In this document: positions 42,582 to 52,008 of the stretch, piece after piece | How the letters are laid out: every line of letters starts with the position of its first letter | Position numbering within the stretch: position 1 is the first letter of the stretch | NCBI RefSeq assembly: GCF_014395785.1 | Contig: NZ_CP060713.1 | Span: 2,198,501-2,262,500 of the forward strand | Direction: 5' to 3' | DNA: 64,000 nt | From: Nocardioides mesophilus | Lineage (GTDB): Bacteria; Actinomycetota; Actinomycetes; Propionibacteriales; Nocardioidaceae | Notes under the pieces: model-generated | The model's database searches: none | What the model saw: only the letters and a program-made list of their open reading frames with translations | Told to the model about the DNA's origin: nothing | Program-made: the position numbers and the translations under genes

Positions 42582-43967
42582 ATGACGGGCGACGACGAAC
42601 AAGAACGGGCAGTCGCCCTCGGCGGCACTCCTGTCCCGACAACGCGGGAGCGGTGGCTGGCCCGCCTGGCGTTCGCCGCCGCGACCGGCGCAGTTGTCGT
42701 CCTGCTGGCGGCGGGCCGCGGCAGACTCACCGTGCTCGCTGTCGGCGTCCTCGGCCTGGCACTGATGCTCGCGGGCGCGTGGTGGTTCCTCAGCCGCCGC
42801 GGGGTGGTGCGGTGGCTGGCCGCGTCGCTGGTCGTTGCGGCGCCGATCGGCGTACTCGTCTTCTACGCCTCCCAGGATCGGCTCAACGACGTCGTCGCAG
42901 CGCTTCTCCTTGCCGCGGTGGCCCTCACCGCGGCGCGGGCCGCGTTGACCCGATCGCAGCCGCCGGCGGCCGGCATGCCGGAGCGACGTACGCCGCCCCC
43001 GGCCCGTCCCCGCCTGATCATGAACCCACGATCCGGTGGCGGGAAGGTGGCCCGGTTCGGGCTGGTCGCGAAGGCGGAGGAGCTCGGTGCCGACGTGACC
43101 CTGCTCGACGGAACCGGACTCATCGACGTCGCGGAGCTAGCGCGAGCGGCGGTCGTCGACGGCGCGGACCTGCTGGGGGTCGCGGGCGGCGACGGCACCC
43201 AAGCACTGGTGGCCGGTATCGCCTCCCAGCACGGTCTGCCCTTCCTCGTGATCTCGGCAGGCACGCGCAACCACTTCGCGCTGGACCTCGGACTCGACCG
43301 CGATCGTCCTGATCTCGGCCTCGATGCGCTGCGCGACGGCGTCGAGGTCAGGATCGACCTCGGCTTGATCGGCGATCGGACGTTCGTCAACAACGCGTCG
43401 TTCGGCGCGTACGCCGACGTGGTGCAGAGCCCGGCATACCGCGACGACAAGCGCGGAACCACCCTGCAGCGGCTGCCGGACATCCTCTCGGGCCACCGCG
43501 GGCCACGTTTGGTGGTCAGGGTGGACGACGTACTCGTCGAGGCGCCAAAGGCTCTGCTCGTCAGCAACAACCCCTACGCACTCGGTGACGTGGCAGGCCT
43601 CGGGCGCCGGGCCCGGCTCGACACCGGTGTGCTCGGCGTCGTCGCCATCACGGTCGACAGCGCAGCCCAGGCTGCCGGCCTGCTGGCCGGTCATCGCGCC
43701 AAGAGTCTGCAGCGGCTGACCGCCCGAGAAGTGGTGGTCGATGCGGACGTCCCGGAGATACCGGTAGGCATCGACGGTGAGGCCGTGCTCATGCCGACCC
43801 CGGTGCGGTGCAGCATCCAGCCACTGGCACTACGGGTGCGTCTGCCCGTGGACCGTCCGGGTCTGGTCGTGCCGAAAGCGCTGCTAGACCTGACCATGCT
43901 GCGACACCAGGCGGGGAGCGTGCGACGCGCGGCGAGGGATGAGGCTCAGCGCGGTCGGTCGAGGTAG
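42582..43967 (+). CDS. Diacylglycerol-kinase-like protein with N-terminal membrane domain
   Basis: 461 residues from ATG 42582 after GGAGG. Three or four hydrophobic segments fill the first 120 residues (FAAATGAVVVLLAAG, VGVLGLALMLAGAWWFLS, AASLVVAAPIGVLVF). The DAGK_cat/LCB5-like kinase domain follows: LIMNPRSGGGKVARFGLVAK, LLGVAGGDGTQALVAG, ISAGTRNHFALDLGLDRDR, VNNASFGAYADVV. It would phosphorylate a lipid at the membrane. Its 3' end overlaps a convergent PAP2 gene by 22 bp, pairing kinase with phosphatase. Confidence 0.87.
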   Translation: MTGDDEQERAVALGGTPVPTTRERWLARLAFAAATGAVVVLLAAGRGRLTVLAVGVLGLALMLAGAWWFLSRRGVVRWLAASLVVAAPIGVLVFYASQDRLNDVVAALLLAAVALTAARAALTRSQPPAAGMPERRTPPPARPRLIMNPRSGGGKVARFGLVAKAEELGADVTLLDGTGLIDVAELARAAVVDGADLLGVAGGDGTQALVAGIASQHGLPFLVISAGTRNHFALDLGLDRDRPDLGLDALRDGVEVRIDLGLIGDRTFVNNASFGAYADVVQSPAYRDDKRGTTLQRLPDILSGHRGPRLVVRVDDVLVEAPKALLVSNNPYALGDVAGLGRRARLDTGVLGVVAITVDSAAQAAGLLAGHRAKSLQRLTAREVVVDADVPEIPVGIDGEAVLMPTPVRCSIQPLALRVRLPVDRPGLVVPKALLDLTMLRHQAGSVRRAARDEAQRGRSR

Positions 43968-44551
43968 CGGTCGATCGCCCGCGTCGTCAGCTGGGCGACC
44001 ACCGTGCCCAGCACCGACCCGACTACCACGTCGCCGGGATAGTGCACGCCGGTGTGCACCCGCGAGTACGCGACGACACCCGCCAGGCCATGCAGCGGCA
44101 CGCCAACGGCGGGGAGCCGGTTCCCGACCCCGGCGGCGAACGCGAACGCCGACGCGGAGTGCCCCGACGGGAAGGACAGGGAGGTGGGCATCGGCACGTG
44201 GCGGGCCGGCGGCACGAGGGCACTCTCACGGTCCGGTCGCCGGCGGCTGCCCAGTCGCTTGACCCCCTGGTTGACCACCGTGCTGGCGACCGCGACGGAG
44301 GCGAGGCCTTGCAGAGCCGCGTGCCAGCCAGGGCCTCGTCCCACCACCGCCAGCGCGGCGGCCGCCGAGATCCAGATCTTGGAATGGTTGGCGCTGTGCG
44401 ACAGTCGCCGCATGCCGACGTCGAGGGCAGGTGTCGGCGTGGCCGCGATGGCACTGTAGACAGCCTGGTCCACCCGTCGAGCCTCCGTCAGCCACTGCCA
44501 GGGCGACGACCCGGGCGCCGAGTCAGCGGCTGCCTCGCTCGTCTCGCCCAC
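43946..44551 (-). CDS. PAP2-family lipid phosphatase
   Basis: 201 residues. Acid-phosphatase motifs: KRLGSRRRPDRES (motif 1), LSFPSGHSASAFAF (motif 2) and AYSRVHTGVHYPGDVVVGSV (motif 3), with four to five hydrophobic spans. An integral membrane phosphatase acting on lipid phosphates or diphosphates. Convergent with the DAGK-like gene. Confidence 0.88.
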   Translation of the reverse strand: MGETSEAAADSAPGSSPWQWLTEARRVDQAVYSAIAATPTPALDVGMRRLSHSANHSKIWISAAAALAVVGRGPGWHAALQGLASVAVASTVVNQGVKRLGSRRRPDRESALVPPARHVPMPTSLSFPSGHSASAFAFAAGVGNRLPAVGVPLHGLAGVVAYSRVHTGVHYPGDVVVGSVLGTVVAQLTTRAIDRYLDRPR

Positions 44552-44839
44552 CGCGTCCCCTCCCGTCCGGCCACTGACCGGGTGTCCACGCGCGGACGAA
44601 CACCCTGCGTGCAGGTTAGTCCGCTGATCAGGCAGCTGACGACCGGCTGCGCTTGGACGTCATTTCCCGGAACGACGCGGTCGTGACGACCGACTGCACC
44701 TCAAGAACCCGTTGGCGGCAAGAGCGCGGGTAGCGGACTCCCGCCAAGGGTGGAGGGGCGGGCGCCGCCGATGTTGCCGCGTACCTGGCCCACCGGGACC
44801 CCGACACCCTCGAGGAGCGCTCGAACACGTACAGGCCGC

Positions 44840-44930
44840 ACGTCGCACCATTGGAGCCCGAGGACTTCGCCCTGGCGCATGCCCAGGGAGAGTCCGACCA
44901 CCCGGCGTGCGTTCGGGCGGTCCTCCTCCG
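44840..44930 (-). pseudogene. Tyrosine-integrase remnant
   Basis: A short segment reads EDRPNARRVVGLSLGMRQGE then VLGLQWCDV, the Arg box of a tyrosine recombinase. It is very close to the LSLGLRQGEVLGLGW of the integrase at 127-1264. The flanking bases (about 44,640-44,960) show no other clear integrase segment. It lies outside the element, so it may be a trace of an earlier integration. Confidence 0.5.
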
Positions 44931-44960
44931 GGCATCACCCCATGTACTCAGTGGCCCCGG

Positions 44961-46208
44961 TCAGCTGATCAGGAGTTGGTCATGGGTTCGGGATAGACCG
45001 GCTGGGGAGAGCAGCTCGTCGACCACCATGAATGCGGCGCCGCGCAGGCCAGCGCGGTCGGCCAGGGGGGACTGCAGGATCTCTAGGTGCCGGGTGGCCA
45101 GCGGCAGCGATCGACCCAGGACCGCGAGCCGCACCTGACTTAGGTAGAGATCTCCAGCCGAGGCCACGCCGCCCCCGATCAGGATCAGGGAGGGGTTGAA
45201 GAAGTTCACCACGCGGGCCAGGGCCCCTCCGAGCAGTCGGGCGGACTCCGTGACCAGCCGGCGAGCGGCGGGGTCACCGCGCAGTGCGGCGTCGACCACG
45301 GATTGCGCGGTGACCTCGTGTCCTGCGGCGAGCTCGCCGGCCAGGACCGGGCTCTGCCCCGAATGCGCCAACTCGAGGCCGTCCCGGCCCAGGGCATGGC
45401 CGCCGGCCAGAGCCTCGAGGCACCCTAACTGGCCACAACGGCACTGGACGGTGCTCTCGCCCACTGCCATGTGGCCGATGTCCCCAGCGCAACCCTGCGC
45501 GCCGCGGTGCAGCAGACCTCGAGAGACGAGTCCAGCGCCGATCCCGGTGCCGATCTTGACGAACACGACGTCCTGGTGGCCAGCGGCCAGGCCCCCTCGG
45601 AGCTCGCCGAGAGCCATGACGTTCACATCGTTGTCCACCCAGACAGGCGCGTGGTAGCGGGAGGCGAAGAAGGACCTCACGTCGTAGCCGTCCCAGCCTG
45701 GCATGATCGGTGGTGAGACCGGCCTGCCAGTGTCGAACTCCACCGGTCCGGGCAGCCCCACGCCGACGCCCCACACGTGCGCGTCCCCGGGTAGGGAGTC
45801 GACCAGTTCGTCGAACAGTTCGGCCACGCGGCTCAGGATGTGAGTCGGACCTAGGGTGACGTCTGCGGCCTCGCCCCGGGCATTCGAGATGCTGCCTGCA
45901 AGGTCGGCGGTGGCTACCTCGATGCTGGTGGCTCCGAGATCTGCGACCAGGATCACTCCGGCGGCTGCGTTGAAGCGCAGCTCGCGGGGGGCTCGGCCGC
46001 CGGTGGAGCGGCCTAGCGGACCCTCGGTGAGAAGGCCGGCAGCGATGAGTTGGGCCGCACGGTCTGTGACGACGTTGCGCCCGAGCCTCGTAACCCGGGC
46101 GATCTCAGGACGGGTCGTCGCCCCTGAGACTCGCACGGCGTCGAGTACGGAGACAACCGACTCGATGTTCTCTCCTGCCAGTGCGGTGATCGCGTGCGCC
46201 CGTTCCAT
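44961..46208 (-). CDS. ROK-family transcriptional regulator
   Basis: 415 residues. The N-terminal winged HTH is VLDAVRVSGATTRPEIARVT and RNVVTDRAAQLIAAGLLTEG. The ROK sugar-kinase-like domain has VILVADLGATSIEVATADL, KIGTGIGAGLVSRGLLHRG and the zinc motif CRCGQLGCLEALAGG. It is divergent from the sugar operon beginning at 46,323, with 114 bp between, and is probably its repressor, responding to the sugar or its phosphate. Confidence 0.92.
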   Translation of the reverse strand: MERAHAITALAGENIESVVSVLDAVRVSGATTRPEIARVTRLGRNVVTDRAAQLIAAGLLTEGPLGRSTGGRAPRELRFNAAAGVILVADLGATSIEVATADLAGSISNARGEAADVTLGPTHILSRVAELFDELVDSLPGDAHVWGVGVGLPGPVEFDTGRPVSPPIMPGWDGYDVRSFFASRYHAPVWVDNDVNVMALGELRGGLAAGHQDVVFVKIGTGIGAGLVSRGLLHRGAQGCAGDIGHMAVGESTVQCRCGQLGCLEALAGGHALGRDGLELAHSGQSPVLAGELAAGHEVTAQSVVDAALRGDPAARRLVTESARLLGGALARVVNFFNPSLILIGGGVASAGDLYLSQVRLAVLGRSLPLATRHLEILQSPLADRAGLRGAAFMVVDELLSPAGLSRTHDQLLIS

Positions 46209-46259
46209 GAACCTGCCTTGCCTTTAGTCTCCCGGAATTGAACCTAAGCCTATCAGGTG

Positions 46260-46288
46260 TTGACTTTCGCACGAGACGTGCTTAAGGT
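46260..46288 (+). promoter_or_regulatory. Probable promoter of the sugar operon
   Basis: TTGACT (46,260-46,265) and TAAGGT (46,283-46,288) are separated by 17 bp, a good housekeeping-sigma spacing, about 35 bp ahead of the GTG at 46,323. It sits between the divergent ROK gene and the operon, where the regulator would bind. Confidence 0.5.
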
Positions 46289-46322
46289 TGCCCAATCCAT
46301 CCGGAACGCAGGGGAGGCAATA

Positions 46323-47186
46323 GTGCGAGTCGGCTACCACACGATCACTTGGGGAGGCGTCGTCGGCGACCCCGTCGGCGTCACCAGCGTGAAAGACCTG
46401 TACTACCGGGTGAACGGTCCGATGGACCGGGCCATCGCTGAGATCGCCTCCCTCGGTTACGAGGGCATCGAGATGTTCGACGGCAACGTCGCTGACTTCG
46501 CCGGGCGCCCCCAGGAACTGGTCTCGCTGCTGGAGTCGGCGGGCGTGCAGCTCGTCGGCGTCTATACCGGCGGCAACTTCATCTACGACGAGATTCTCCC
46601 GGAGGAACTCAGCAGGGTGACACGCGCTGCCGAGCTTGCCTCGCGGTTCGGGGCCTCCAGCCTGGTCGTGGGTGGAGGCGCCCGGCGCGCCTCGGGCACC
46701 CGGGGCGAGGACTACAAGCGTTTGGCCGCCGCCCTCGACAAGGTCAATGACATCGCCCAAGCACACGGCCTCGAGGCGTGCTACCACCCGCACCTCTCGA
46801 CGATCGTGGAGAGCCCCGAGGAGCTCGACCTGCTGATGCCGATCACCCGCATCGGCTTCTGCCCGGACACTGCACACCTCGCAGCCGGCGGCGGCAACCC
46901 GGCCGAGTTGATTCGCCGCTACCCAGATCGGGTCCGCCACGTCCACCTCAAGGACGCCCGGTTGTCCCCCCTCGAGTTCCTCCCGCTAGGGGCAGGGGAG
47001 GTTGACTTCGTCGCCGTCCTTGATGCACTCGTCGAGACCGGCTACGACGGCTGGCTCATCGTCGAGCTCGACTCCTATGACGGCGATCCCCGTGAGGCCG
47101 CCGCCCAAAGCAAGACATACCTCGATCGGCTCCTGGCCACGATCGGCCCGGCTGTCACTCACCCCACCAATGGAGATGCACCATGA
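46323..47186 (+). CDS. Sugar phosphate isomerase/epimerase (TIM barrel, IolE-like)
   Basis: 287 residues from GTG 46323 after GGGGAGG. AP-endonuclease-2 TIM barrel: MRVGYHTITWGGVVGDPVG, IASLGYEGIEMFDGNVADF, LEACYHPHLSTIVESPEEL, IGFCPDTAHLAAGGGNPAEL (metal Asp), HVHLKDARLSPLEFLPLG, DGWLIVELDSYDGDPREAA (metal Glu). First gene of the operon; its stop overlaps the ATG of the binding-protein gene. Relatives act on inosose, keto-sugars or C-glycosides; the exact reaction is not assignable. Confidence 0.9.
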   Translation: MRVGYHTITWGGVVGDPVGVTSVKDLYYRVNGPMDRAIAEIASLGYEGIEMFDGNVADFAGRPQELVSLLESAGVQLVGVYTGGNFIYDEILPEELSRVTRAAELASRFGASSLVVGGGARRASGTRGEDYKRLAAALDKVNDIAQAHGLEACYHPHLSTIVESPEELDLLMPITRIGFCPDTAHLAAGGGNPAELIRRYPDRVRHVHLKDARLSPLEFLPLGAGEVDFVAVLDALVETGYDGWLIVELDSYDGDPREAAAQSKTYLDRLLATIGPAVTHPTNGDAP

Positions 47187-48336
47187 GAAGCAGAATCCGT
47201 TACGCGGCCGCGGCCGCGGCCGTTGCGCTAGCCGTGAGTGGGTGCAGTTCGGCCACCTCGTCGTCGTCCTCGCAGGACCCGGGCGTCACGAAGCAGGTCG
47301 ACGACGCCCTCGCCGCGATCCAAGGCAAGGTCCTGAGCAAGGGCCCGCACGGGGAGGCACCCGAGCCGGCCGAGGCCGCAGCGCTCACCGAGGATGAGAT
47401 CACCCAGGTCAAGGAACTCGGCGCCACCGCCGCCATCGTGATGCACTACGGCGGCAACGACTGGGCCAACGCCCAGGTCGACGGGCTCAAGGACCAGTTC
47501 GCCAAGCTCGGTATCAAGGTCGTCGCCGTCACCGACGCGAACTTCAAGCCCGACAAGCAGGTTTCCGACCTCGAGACGGTGATGGTCAAGAAGCCGGACA
47601 TCATCGTGTCGATTCCCACCGACCCGGTTGCGACCGCCGCGGCGTACAAGAAGGCGGCCGACGCGGGCGTGAAGCTCGTCTTCATGGACAACGTCCCGCA
47701 GGGGCTCGAGGCCGGCAAGGACTACGTCTCGGTGGTCTCCGCAGACAACTATGGCAACGGCGTTACGTCGGCGCACCTGATGGCCAAGGCGCTGGGGGCA
47801 AGGGCGAGATCGGTCTGATCTACCACGAGGCCGACTTCTTCGTGACCAAGCAGCGCTACGAGGGCTTCAAGTCGACGATCGACAAGGAGTACCCGGACAT
47901 CAAGATCGTCGACGAGAAGGGCATCGCGGGGCCGGACTTCGCCGGTGACGCGCAGGCAGCTGCCAACGCCATGCTCACCGAGAATCCCAACCTGGGCGGT
48001 ATCTGGGCGGTGTGGGACGTCCCTGCCGAGGGCGTGATGGCAGCGGCCCGAGCCTCGGGCCGCGCGGACCTCAAGATCGCAACCGAGGACCTCGGCACCA
48101 ACGTGGCGATCGCCCTGGCCAAGGACCAGCTCGTGGTCGGACTCGGCGCGCAGCGCCCCTTCGACCAGGGCGTCACCGAGGCTCTGCTGGGCGCGGGTGC
48201 GCTGATCGGCAAGCAGGCGCCGCCATACGTCGCCCTGAGCGCACTGCCAGTGGAGCACAACAACGTGTTGGACGCCTGGAAGCAGGTCTACCACGCGGAT
48301 CCGCCGCAGGACCTCGCGGACTCCTTCAAGCAGTAG
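47183..48336 (+). pseudogene. Sugar ABC transporter substrate-binding lipoprotein, one frameshift
   Basis: About 384 residues. Lipoprotein signal with lipobox VSGCSS, then a Peripla_BP_4-type two-lobe domain: AAIVMHYGGNDWANAQVDGL, PDIIVSIPTDPVATAAAYKK, VKLVFMDNVPQGLEAGKDYV, and in the second frame EIGLIYHEADFFVTKQRYEG to the end at 48,336. The frame breaks in the GGGGG run near 47,800 (ALGARARSV against ALGGKGEIG), where one G is missing. The rest of the operon is intact, so this may be a sequencing error. Confidence 0.85.
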
Positions 48337-48403
48337 GACAACCGGCATTGGCCGGCGGGGAGCCCCTCCCCGCCGGCCACCCAGGAAGATGAAGGACTTC
48401 GCG

Positions 48404-49912
48404 ATGGCCCAGCCCCCAACTGCCGTGCAGATGACCGGCATCCACAAAGCGTTCTACGGCACCACAGTCCTCGACGACGTCGACTTCGAGGTGCTGCCGG
48501 GCGAGGTGCATGCGCTCGCCGGAGGCAATGGCGCGGGCAAGTCCACCCTGATGAAGATCCTCCAGGGCGTCTACTCGATGGACCGTGGGGACATCTCGAT
48601 CGCGGGACAGCCGGTGCAGATCAACTCGATCCACGAGGCCCGCGCGAACGGGATCGGCATGGTGTTCCAGGAGTTCAGTCTGGTGCCCAGCCTCACTGTC
48701 GCCCAGAACGTCTTTCTGACTGCCGAGCCACTGGGACGAGGCGGTCTGATCAGCGACCGCGAGGCGGTACGCCGGGCACGCGAGGTGTTTGCCGAGATGG
48801 AGGTCGAGGTCGACCCGAAGGCCGTAGTCGCCGACCTCGGCACCGCGTACTGGCAGCTGACCGAGATCGCCAAAGCTCTCGGCCAGGACGCCCGCGTCCT
48901 GATCATGGACGAGCCGACCGCCAGCCTCGCCAAGCACGAAACCGAGGCGCTGTTCGACCTCGTCGAAAGGCTGAAGGCCCGCGGGATCTCGATCATCTAC
49001 ATCTCTCACCGCATGGACGAGGTGTACCGCATCGCTGACCGAATCACGATCCTGCGCGACGGAAGCAGGTTGCTCACCGAGAAGTTGACGGACGTCACGC
49101 CCGAACAAATCGTCGAGGGAATCGTCGGCCGGAAGATCGAGGGCCTCAGCTATCGCAATCGCGGTCACGAGACCGAGGCCACCCCACTCTTGGAGGTCAC
49201 AGACCTGCGAGCCGGTTCCAGGGTCAACGGCGTGACCTTCACGGTGCGACCCGGCGAGATCATCGGGCTGGCTGGGTTGATGGGAAGCGGTCGGACCGAG
49301 CTTGCCCGGGTCCTGTTCGGTATCGACAAGCTCGACAGCGGCGAAGTGAAGCTGCACGGGGAGGTCGTGACGATCTCGAACCCGCAGCAGGCCATCTCCC
49401 ATGGTCTGGCCCTCATCCCCGAGGACCGTCGAGCCCAGGGACTGGTGTTGGAGCACTCGGTGCGAGACAACTTGCTGCTTCCACTACTGGACCGGACCCG
49501 CAAGGGGCCATTCCTGAGCGCGACTGTCGCGCGCGAGCTCTCCGAGAGGCTGATCTCGCAATTCGCGGTCAAGGTCGACAACCCGAGCCGGCCGGTGCGG
49601 CTGCTGTCAGGTGGCAACCAGCAGAAGGTCGTCCTGGCCAAGTGGCTGGGCACGGAGCCTGACCTTCTCATCCTCGACGAGCCGACCGCCGGAGTCGACA
49701 TCGGCACGAAAAGCGAGATTCTGGAGATGATCCGCAACCTCGCCGACGACGGCAAGGCTGTCATCGTCATCTCCTCCGAATACCCCGAGCTCCTCGCGGT
49801 CAGCGACCGCATCCTCGTCCTGCGCGACGGGGCCGTCTCAGCAGATCTTCCCCGTCGCGAGATCGCGGACGAGGAAACACTTCAACTGGCCGTCCAAGGA
49901 GTCCACTCATGA
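48404..49912 (+). CDS. Ribose-type ABC transporter ATP-binding protein (two domains)
   Basis: 502 residues. ATG 48404 is favoured over ATG 48389 because AAGGA lies seven bases upstream. Both ABC domains are complete: first Walker A GGNGAGKST, Walker B LIMDEPTASLAK; second degenerate Walker A GLMGSGRTEL, signature LLSGGNQQKV, Walker B LILDEPTAGVDIG. The order matches RbsA/XylG-type proteins energising uptake of pentoses and related sugars. Overlaps the permease gene by four bases. Confidence 0.93.
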   Translation: MAQPPTAVQMTGIHKAFYGTTVLDDVDFEVLPGEVHALAGGNGAGKSTLMKILQGVYSMDRGDISIAGQPVQINSIHEARANGIGMVFQEFSLVPSLTVAQNVFLTAEPLGRGGLISDREAVRRAREVFAEMEVEVDPKAVVADLGTAYWQLTEIAKALGQDARVLIMDEPTASLAKHETEALFDLVERLKARGISIIYISHRMDEVYRIADRITILRDGSRLLTEKLTDVTPEQIVEGIVGRKIEGLSYRNRGHETEATPLLEVTDLRAGSRVNGVTFTVRPGEIIGLAGLMGSGRTELARVLFGIDKLDSGEVKLHGEVVTISNPQQAISHGLALIPEDRRAQGLVLEHSVRDNLLLPLLDRTRKGPFLSATVARELSERLISQFAVKVDNPSRPVRLLSGGNQQKVVLAKWLGTEPDLLILDEPTAGVDIGTKSEILEMIRNLADDGKAVIVISSEYPELLAVSDRILVLRDGAVSADLPRREIADEETLQLAVQGVHS

Positions 49913-50904
49913 GTCACACCGTCCATACGGCTCCGGCAGACGCCGACGCCACCACCGCCTCGACGTCCCTGACAGACGTCCTCAAGCGGGTCGACTGGCA
50001 CCGCTATGTCATCTACATCGCGTTCTTCGTGGTGTTCCTCTTCTTTGCGGTGCTGCTGGGTGACCAGGGCTTCCTCAGCTCGAACAACCTGCTCAACATC
50101 CTGCGTCAGACCGCCACGATCACGGTGATCGCCGTCGGCATGACCTATGTGATCGCGTGCGCGGAGATCGACCTCTCGGTCGGGTCGGTGGCGGGTTTGG
50201 CCAGCGTCTCGTGCGCGATGGCGATCTCGAATTGGGGTCTCGTCCCCGGCATCCTGGCCGGCCTGGCGGTCGGCCTCGTCGTCGGAACCATCAACGGGGG
50301 TCTGGTCAGCCTGCTGGGAATCCCCTCCTTCCTGGTCACCCTGGGCATGCTCGGCATCGCCGCGGGCGTGGCGCAGTGGATCACCAGCTCAGCGCCGCAG
50401 CCAATCCTCAATGACACCTTCAATATGACCTTCGGGGGCGGCGACTTCGGGCCCGTCCCCGGCCTGATCGTCTGGGGTGCGGTCTTCGTGGCCGTGGGGG
50501 CGGTGGTGCTGAACAAGACGCGGTTCGGGCGCCAGGTCCTGGCCACCGGCGGCAACCGCACTGCAGCGGAGTTCACCGGCATCAAGACCCGTCGGATCAA
50601 GTTCCAGGTGCTGCTGATCTCCGCCACCGTCGCGTCGGTCGCCGGGATGCTGTACGCCGGCCGCCTCCAGTCTGGCCGCTTCCAGTGGGGCGCTGGTGAC
50701 GAGCTCTCGGCCATCGCCGCGGTCATCCTGGGGGGGACCAGTCTCTTCGGCGGCAGCGGCGCGGTGGTCGGCACGATGTTCGGCGCCCTGCTGATCGGAC
50801 TGATCAACAACGGCCTGATCCTGGCAGGCCTGGACAGCTCCCAGCAGCAGGTGGTGCGCGGCGTGATCATCATCTTGGCCGTGGCCCTGGCACGGAAGAA
50901 GTGA
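49909..50904 (+). CDS. Ribose-type ABC transporter permease
   Basis: 331 residues. BPD_transp_2 family with about 8-10 spans: YIAFFVVFLFFAVLLGDQGF, GMTYVIACAEIDLSVGSVAG, LLGIPSFLVTLGMLGIAAGV, the cytosolic loop with VLATGGNRTAAEFTGIKTRR (coupling region), and AVILGGTSLFGGSGAVVGTM. RbsC/XylH-like. Membrane component of the transporter encoded with the two preceding genes. Confidence 0.92.
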   Translation: MSHTVHTAPADADATTASTSLTDVLKRVDWHRYVIYIAFFVVFLFFAVLLGDQGFLSSNNLLNILRQTATITVIAVGMTYVIACAEIDLSVGSVAGLASVSCAMAISNWGLVPGILAGLAVGLVVGTINGGLVSLLGIPSFLVTLGMLGIAAGVAQWITSSAPQPILNDTFNMTFGGGDFGPVPGLIVWGAVFVAVGAVVLNKTRFGRQVLATGGNRTAAEFTGIKTRRIKFQVLLISATVASVAGMLYAGRLQSGRFQWGAGDELSAIAAVILGGTSLFGGSGAVVGTMFGALLIGLINNGLILAGLDSSQQQVVRGVIIILAVALARKK

Positions 50905-50908
50905 CCTG

Positions 50909-52008
50909 ATGTCGTCCACACCGGTGCGCGCCGGTCTTATCGGCGCAGGTTTCATCGGCGGGGTGCATGCCCACGCCATCCGCTCGGCCGGGGGCATCCT
51001 GACTCGGGTCGCGGACTCGTCACCCGAGCAAGCCGCACAGGCGGCCCACCGCCACGGCGCCCTGGCGCCAGCCGAGTCGGCCCTGGCCCTGATCGCATCC
51101 GACGACGTGGATGTCGTCCACATCTGCACTCCCAATGCCACCCACGCCGAGCTCGCCGAGCTCGCAATCGCGCACGGCAAGGCCGTGGTCTGCGAGAAGC
51201 CGCTGGCCACTTCGGTCGGCGACGCTGAAAGGCTGGTTTCCCTCGCCCGAGATGCCAGCGTAGTGAACGCCGTACCGTTCGTGTACCGCTACTACCCGAC
51301 GGTTCGCGAGGCCCGCTCCCGCATCGCCAAGGGCGAGGCTGGCCGGCTCTGGCTCTTGCACGGTTCCTATCTGCAGGACTGGCTCGCCGGGCAGGGCGAG
51401 ACCAACTGGCGCCTGGACCCTCTCCACGGTGGCGGATCGCGTGCCTTCGGGGACATCGGAGTGCACTGGTGCGACCTGATGGAGTTCGTGACCGGTCATC
51501 GGATCATCCGGCTGATGGCTCGGCTGTCCAACGCGTATGCGGAACGGGTCACCTCCGACGGGTTGCATGCGGCGGGCACTGAAGACGGCGCCATGGTGGT
51601 ATTCGAGACCGACAAGGGGCGACTGGCTCCGTAGTGGCCAGCCAGGTCTCGCTGGGGCGCAAGAACAAGTTGTGGTTCTCGTTCGACGGCACCGAGTCCT
51701 CCTACGTCTTCGACCAGGAGCAGCCCGACTCGCTCTGGATCGGCGGGGGCTCCGAGAATCGCGTGATCCCGCGAGGCCCGCAGACGCTTGGCTCGGAAGA
51801 GGGGCGGCGGCTGTCCTTCCTCCCGGCCGGGCACCCCCAGGGCTACCAGGACTGCTTCAACGCCTTCGTGGCCGACACCTACGCGGCAGTGGCTGGCGCA
51901 GTCCCGCACGGATTGCCGACGTTCACAGACGGGCACCGTGCCGCACTCATCACCGCGGCAGTGCTCGACTCCGCCAAGACCGACTCTTGGATCGAGGTCC
52001 CAGTATGA
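50909..52008 (+). pseudogene. Gfo/Idh/MocA-family oxidoreductase, one frameshift
   Basis: About 366 residues. N-terminal Rossmann GLIGAGFIGGVHAHAI, catalytic-region EKPLATSVGDAERL, then RLDPLHGGGSRAFGDIGVHW CDLM across the active site. A GGGG run near 51,617 shifts the frame (TDKGRLAP to a stop at 51,634; the second frame reads TDKGATGSVVASQVSLGRKN). The second frame reaches 52,008, where TGA overlaps the next ATG. Known members oxidise sugars or keto-glycosides with NAD(P). Confidence 0.85.

Noticed and set aside
44042-44686. 214-codon plus-strand ORF over the PAP2 gene
   Set aside because: Shadow of the PAP2 gene on the other strand; Arg/Gly-rich with no motif.
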